From assembly GCF_000003815.2 (NCBI RefSeq), contig NC_049994.1, positions 17,557,738-17,621,737 of the forward strand: 64,000 nt of DNA, in the 5' to 3' direction. The position numbers and the translations under genes are program-made. The DNA is from Branchiostoma floridae. Lineage: Eukaryota > Chordata > Leptocardii > Amphioxiformes > Branchiostomatidae. Position 1 is the stretch's first letter, and every line of letters begins with the position of its first letter. Shown piece by piece: positions 58,252-64,000 of this stretch. The notes beneath the pieces are model-generated. The model was not told the origin of the DNA and ran no database searches. It saw only the letters and a program-made list of their open reading frames with translations.

Positions 58252-59514
58252 GGTAAATTTCCGGTAATTTCTGTTAATAGACTTTTAGTTTATTCTCTTC
58301 CGAAGACGTGGTGAAAATGTCACTGTGTAATTCCAGCTGTGAGAGTAGAAAAAAGCGAAAAGCCGCGCCCATGTCAAGAGCCCGCGGCTGAAGTGGTCTC
58401 AGGCCGGCAATAGAAAATTAATCACTCCTTACCATATTCATCATGCGTCTGCCCAACTGCGGCACTGACAAGCCGTGATTTCTACTCGACATTTCAGCTG
58501 GGGATTTTTCACGACAATTCTCACATCCAGACCTGTTGAAATGATTATATTTAGGGTAGGAGACGCTGTTTTAGTTAGCATATTTTGGTCACGTCCGCGC
58601 CTATTCTCCGCTGTCCTTTGTTGTGCCACTTTCACTGCCTACCCTTGAACGTGGCAGTCTGTCTGCGTCTTAGCCCAACAGCTGTGTCCTCCAAGTGACT
58701 TCTTACTGGTCTTGATTTCGCAAAAGTCTTCTGATTTTAAGCGGCATCTTGAGAAGATACTGACAAGTCCTAAAAGACGCTTGTTTGAGGTGGGATTCCT
58801 GTGCCGACTGTGAACTTGAAATTGGCATTTTCTGCCTGTTGCATGTGGGTAGCGTTATCAAGCTCGCGGCATTCAGAAATAGAGATTGTTGATTTTTATT
58901 CTGTAATCCTGTCAGTATTGCTATACCCCGTTTAGCTTTGTTATTTTCAAAGCGTCAAACGTTTTTAAATTGTAAACAAACCCCCTACCGAGAAAAATAA
59001 GGTAGGCGGGATCCCGCGGGACCATGTGGTCTCATCACGCCCTATTGTTGTTGACTTAAGGGGGCTTGGCGTGATTAGGCCAGACAAATACAGTTTGCTG
59101 TTTAAAGGGACCTACAGTCTCAGGGCCTGGTGTTGATAATTTAGTCCCAGAATTATTGTAAATTGGAACTTGTTGAAATGATTGAAGAGTCTGGATAGGT
59201 GTGACTAGTAATTGAATTGTGTAAATACTGAAATGTTTATTTTCACAGTTCTTAAGTTGTCAATGAACTTGGGCATTGGCCTTCCTCAGTTTCTTTTCCC
59301 TTTTAAGGGTCCATAAAACTTAATTTTGAAGATATAATGTCAGGGTGTCTGATGCAATGAGCAGTTTCATTCTTCTTCAAGTTCTTGCCCTTATCTTCTC
59401 TGCGGCTAAGGACAAATCTTATTGGTGACTTTTAGCTATTAGGAGAGGTTGAGACACAGTTCACTGCAGTTAGCCCTTTTGGGCAGGAATATACACTTTT
59501 GAATTATCCTTTAT
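58252..59514. other. Presumed 5' UTR intron of the 3CxxC gene
   Basis: No open frame of interest and no inverted-repeat element recognised. Confidence 0.5.
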
Positions 59515-59800
59515 CTGTATAGCTGGTATAACCCACCTCTTCGGCATATTAACTAACACACCAGCTTCTGTATCCGTATAGCCAGTATAACCACCCTTTG
59601 GCATAACGTACCTACTGCTGTATCTGTATAGCCGGTATAACCGCCTTTTGGCATAACACACCAGCTTCTGTATCTGTATAGCCGGTATAAGTATAACCAC
59701 CCTTCAGTGTAACACAACTTCTGTATCTATATCTATATAGCCGGTATAACTGCCCTTCAGCATATTACGCCAGCTTCGCAGGCACGCGGCATGGCAGCAG
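59515..59800. repeat. Minisatellite element (GCCGGTATAACCGCC family)
   Basis: Five to six units of about 60 bases contain CTGTATAGCCGGTATAACCG and GGCATAACACACCAGCTTCT, and the array ends in CAGCTTCGCAGGCACGCGGC. It is the inverted, expanded relative of 12010-12115. Confidence 0.9.
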
Positions 59801-60064
59801 CTGGTTATATTACCCTGAACAACCTAACATCTCACAACCTCACATCTAACCATTGCACATTTGACTGCAAGCATATTGTGTCTTCAAAATCATATTTATT
59901 GAATCTAGGACAAAGATACACAAACAAGATGAATGACAAATAAAATCACAGCTATCTAGTGAGGATACTGCACCTACAGTACTTGGTGGCACCGAGTTCC
60001 TAACCATTGTTGTGTTACCGTATGTGTCTTTGATTGGTTGGTTTTCAGACGCTAGTGATCTGAC

Positions 60065-61640
60065 ATGGCGTACATCATCAGAGAAGTGATGGACAACGAA
60101 GACCCTCCTCTGCGCCCCAAGGATGTGGAGTGGAAGTACCGCATGCAGTCCACATACGGACCTGGTACGGTCAGAGTTTGATATCAGAAATAAGACTTTC
60201 TGTAAAACTATACCTACAGTAGGGTCAATTCAACTTTGGTGTCAGAAATATGGTAAGGCTGTAGGCCAAGCCATAACCATAGGGCCACCTTGCTACAACA
60301 ACAATCAAACCTTAACATAGGGACAACCGGACCACTGATATACAGTGACCACACCTGTACAAGTGACCACATCTACATAATGGACAACATTTTGATGGTC
60401 CCTTAATAAATTTTTTTACAATGACAGTCAGGCATTTAGAGATTCCTGTCTGTCACCACCTTCTTGGGTAGATTCAACTGTAGACTTGATATTTTATTGG
60501 TCCTCCTAAGTGGTCTTTTTGGGCAGGGTCAACTGTTGAATTGATATTCTATCAGCCCCCTGATTGGTCCTCTTGGACAGTTTCAATTGTGGACTTTATA
60601 TATCATCCGTCCCCTGAGTGGTCCTCTTGTACAGGTTCAATTGTAGACTTTATATATCATCTGTCCCCAGAGTGGTCCTCTTGTACAGGTTTGACAGCTT
60701 GTTTCCCACCTGTCTTTAGGGTATGCGAGATGCACCAACTGTAACAACTCTTGGGGCACACAGCTGTGCTGGCTGACCGTGAACTTGAAGCAGCGCCGCG
60801 TGGTCAAGTGGTGGGAGCAGAAGTGCAAGAAGTGCCAGACGCCCAACCGCATGCGCATCCGGAAAGACGACCTCTATATGATGATCGAAATGGCGATTGA
60901 CAAGTGAGTATTGCTTAGACCAGACCACACTCTTTGAACCAACCTCAGTCATAGGTTGATTTTACTCACAAACTGTAACGTCATTGCATTTGTGCATAAA
61001 CAGAGAATGCGTTGGAAGAACTGTTCGCAGAACCTTGAAGCAGGGGTTGATTTACAATCTCCACCCTGACTAACTTTATATGACAGGTTGGTACAAAAAA
61101 GACCGTATTTATTGGTATTTCGGACACGCAAGTGTGTAAGGGGAGCTACGTACATTGTAGAGTGATATTTGGAAACATTTGATCGCATGTGTACAATATG
61201 CTTGTGATACCAGTGACTTAACGTACGATGATGTTACAGCTTGTGAGTAATAAAATCCTGGTATCTTTAACTCTTGACTCATTCCAGCTTACCTTACCTT
61301 ATGCCAGTCTTTGCCATGTGTTTTGCATAGTAAAAGTTTCAACCCATTGTCTACTATTCTAGGTTGTTGATAGACCCATATGCTATTGTCTGCAGGTTAC
61401 TACGCATTGATAGACGGCACAAGTTTTAACTCATGTCCCATTTAAATAAAGGTCATTGACTGATTGGTTGATTGATTGATTGATTGATTGATTGTCCCCA
61501 GGTACTACGCATTGATAGACGGCACATTCAGAAAGCGTCGGCTGCGCCCCACGGAGAGCGATCCCCACGACATGAAGCTGTGCGAGCGCTGCCGGTACGG
61601 GGAGGCGGAGCAGCCCTGCTGGATGAACCTCTGGTACTGA
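60065..61640 (+). CDS. Small 3CxxC-type zinc-binding protein
   Basis: Exons 60065-60164, 60720-60903 and 61502-61640 join in phase to 140 residues; an untranslated exon lies upstream. The start is the first ATG after the acceptor at 60048. Three CxxC pairs are visible: CTNC (38-41), CKKC (69-72) and CERC (122-125), plus C50 and C134, with W45, W51, WW64-65 and W135. This pattern, with a basic middle (LKQRRVVKWWEQKCKKC), fits the zf-3CxxC domain shared by receptor-transporting proteins and ZAR1. No signal peptide, no C-terminal membrane anchor (unlike vertebrate RTPs) and no N-terminal extension (unlike ZAR1), so it is almost only the domain. In the family the domain binds zinc and, in ZAR1, RNA; which role applies here is unknown. 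Exon 3 is preceded by an (ATTG)n run and a partial copy of its own start. Confidence 0.88.
61391..61421 (+). repeat. Copy of the 3CxxC gene exon 3 acceptor and head
   Basis: TGCAGGTTACTACGCATTGA and the following TAGACGGCAC copy the true exon 3 start (CCCAGGTACTACGCATTGA...) about 110 bases upstream of it. One inserted T breaks the frame. It retains a usable-looking acceptor. Confidence 0.9.
61456..61493. repeat. (ATTG)n run before exon 3 of the 3CxxC gene
   Basis: About eight GATT/ATTG units end 8 bases before the acceptor CCCCAG. Confidence 0.9.
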
Positions 61641-64000
61641 TGAGGACGTCGCCATGGAGACCGTTGTCACGGAAACCCGCAACAGCCTTGCGACACGATG
61701 ACAGACCAGGACCACGGACGCACCCAGCTCCTTTCACACGTGAAGCACAACACTTGTTACTTAGGACGTGGAAACAAGCTTTGGTTTGATTTGGGAAAAT
61801 AATATAATGAGTTGACTCAAAAGTCTCTAATGATAACTTTTGATTTACTTCTCACTGTTAAAGCTTGTGCAAACCAATGCAAAATTGGTGCAAACGGCTA
61901 CCTTTAATGTAGTATGCAGGGTTAAGAGGAAGAAATTAAGACATACATGTGCCGATGACATGATGTGTTTGAATATGTCATAGGAGGTTCTGCATGGGGG
62001 GGTCTTGACAAGGCTTTACGCTGAAACCCCTGACATATTACTTTAACATATTGATAGTAAAATCAAGCAAGGCAAGTTTACAAAACTTGGTCATGCATGG
62101 TCATGTGAGTACAGACACCTTACATGAAAAGCATCATGCAGCCCTTTGACCTGACATATAAGCCTGATTATATTACATCTGCTGTAAGTTACAAGTTGAA
62201 ACCCAAAGCTTGAAGTCCAAGTCCAAAGTGACCAGTGAAGTGTACTATACTATTGGTGCTTTGTTGCAATGAGTTTAACATGTTATCGTATGCTTCTGTC
62301 CTATGTTAGGAAAAAGTTTGTAAAGGGACAGCGAAAGAATTCATATTTTTGACCTAAGAATCCCAATATTCCAATCTTTCAGGTAACAAAATAAAAGGGA
62401 AATGCTTTCATTGCTTTATACTTAATGCTAGTTCACCTTTATCCGCGGGGTAACCTATATCCATTGTTTTTAAAAACTGGATTTAAGGATATCAAGTCAA
62501 CAGATGGTGGTTTCAAGTGGCAAATATATTTTCAAAATTGCAATATTTTCAAAATATCACATGGTATATCAACCTGATATTCCTAAATACCGTTTTAAAA
62601 ACAACGGATATTACTTAACCCTCGGCTAAAGATGAACTTAGTGTTATTTGTTAAGTCTAGAAAGATTCAGATTTCTATATCTCAGAAATGCACTTAGTCT
62701 ACAAGAAAGGACAAATAATTTACCTGGATTATAGAGACTTTGGAATTGGAAGGGTCTAAAATTTATGGGTCTAAAATTTATGTTGTTGATCCATTTAAAT
62801 GGGACAAAGTGTACACGGTTCAGGCAATGTTAACTTTTGTTCTTATTTTTATATTTATTTAAAAAATTGCATCTGTTTCTTTTATTTGACTGCAGTTGTT
62901 TGGGTTAGAGTATGACTCACCCCAGTTCTGTTTGTTGATATTTTGGCTCAAAAGTCAAAACATTAAATTTTTTTAAGTCAAGAGAGGAACTATGTAGCGA
63001 GTTGAGTTTTAGTTTTTAGGGTACAAACTGATGTGGTCTGTGCGACAGGCTAGTTTAGACCACAACTTTGTCTGTTGCAGTTCAATCCCCTCTCAGTTTG
63101 AGTGAAAATATGGTGCTCTCAAAACCTGTGACAAAGAGTTTCATTACCAGAAAGGTGACTTGGAATTTAACTTCAACCCTGAAAGAAGGGGTAAAGAAAA
63201 AGAAAAAAGAAAACTTATTTCAACACGAAAGGTTTATTTTGTAGTTTCTATATTTTTGTACAAAACTTCTATAGATAATTGAATATCTATAGATGGACAG
63301 ACTGCTTCTAAGGTCTCACCAAAAAAATGTACTTTGAGAAGGCAGAGATTTAATTGAAAAGTAGGTGAAAATATTTACAATATTTTTACTCGAATTTTTG
63401 CAAAAGCCAATGTACTAAGAGATTACCTTCTACATACACATTAATATGTGAAATTACTTTTACATTTACTTCTTCCTTGCCTGTTGTTGCATTGCCTTAC
63501 CCCAATATCCTCTACTCTGTCTTAACATGGGTCTTGGGAGTAAAGACTTTGGAAAGTGCTATCGGGAACAAGGTACATTGTAGATGTGTTGCACTGTCAC
63601 AAATCTGACAGATGAGTGTTGTTGTTTACAAGTGGCAAACACATCAAGTCTTGTAAAAGGAGCTGATGCTATGACAAGGGTCCAGTGAAGAGATTAATGT
63701 TTCTCTAACATGCAATATATTTCTGGGTTCCTTTTGTATCATTTTTTTCATAAGTTCATCAAATCTTCAGGCCTTAAGCTTAGACTACTCCAAGTTTATA
63801 CTGTTGTTTCTTTTTACTCCTTTCAAAATTTGCAAGATGACAAAAAGATACACAAAGCTCCTTTCTTAGCTTTTGGTTTACAAAACTTTTTGCATTTTAG
63901 AGTACCCCTTAGAAAAGAAGAAAGAAAGTGGAGCATCATTTGATTAATATTTGATTTGTATTAAATTTTTATACTTTATATAAAGATTGACTTTGCCAGT
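61641..64000 (+). other. 3CxxC gene 3' UTR and featureless right end
   Basis: A poly(A) signal AATAAA at 62390-62395 is a plausible transcript end. Beyond it the sequence is AT-rich, and no gene, RNA or repeat family is recognised up to the window edge. Confidence 0.5.

Overview
The window looks like genomic DNA of a lancelet (amphioxus, Branchiostoma type). Genes are split into many short exons with GT-AG introns, proteins are chordate-like, and introns are packed with small inverted-repeat transposons, minisatellites and tetranucleotide repeats. The species call is inference from gene content and repeat style; no search was run.

Layout. (1) 1-9507, minus strand: 5' two thirds of CPT2 (mitochondrial carnitine O-palmitoyltransferase 2); the 3' part lies left of the window. 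(2) 9508-9791: a short divergent intergenic region holding two nuclear-receptor-type sites. (3) 9792-16535 and 18025-24607, plus strand: two complete tandem copies of a long-chain acyl-CoA dehydrogenase gene (ACADL type), 10 exons and 451 codons each. (4) 24608-29570: 3' UTR, repeats and gene-free DNA. (5) about 29640-55660, plus strand: KANSL1 (NSL histone acetyltransferase complex scaffold), nine coding exons, 1191 residues, with an 11 kb first coding intron carrying a 2.7 kb long-TIR element that encodes THAP and YqaJ-like fragments. (6) about 58190-62400, plus strand: a small 3CxxC zinc-binding protein of 140 residues. The rest is transposon-rich or featureless.

How the genes work together. 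CPT2 regenerates long-chain acyl-CoA in the mitochondrial matrix and ACADL catalyses its first dehydrogenation. The divergent CPT2/ACADL pair plus the second ACADL therefore forms a small fatty-acid-oxidation cluster, probably sharing a promoter. KANSL1 and the zinc protein have no obvious link to it.

Main observations. (a) In every gene, small pieces spanning exon-intron boundaries (most often exon 3' end plus splice donor) are re-copied nearby, sometimes several times, and the ACADL stop-codon segment is reiterated through both 3' UTRs. (b) The two ACADL copies are nearly identical in exons 6-10 but diverged in exons 1-4, with a sharp switch inside exon 6 and mostly unrelated introns. (c) A group of CAGGGCT-ended elements shares a scaffold, but each member carries its own recurring internal motif. 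(d) Several unrelated inverted-repeat elements have perfect 9-bp target-site duplications.
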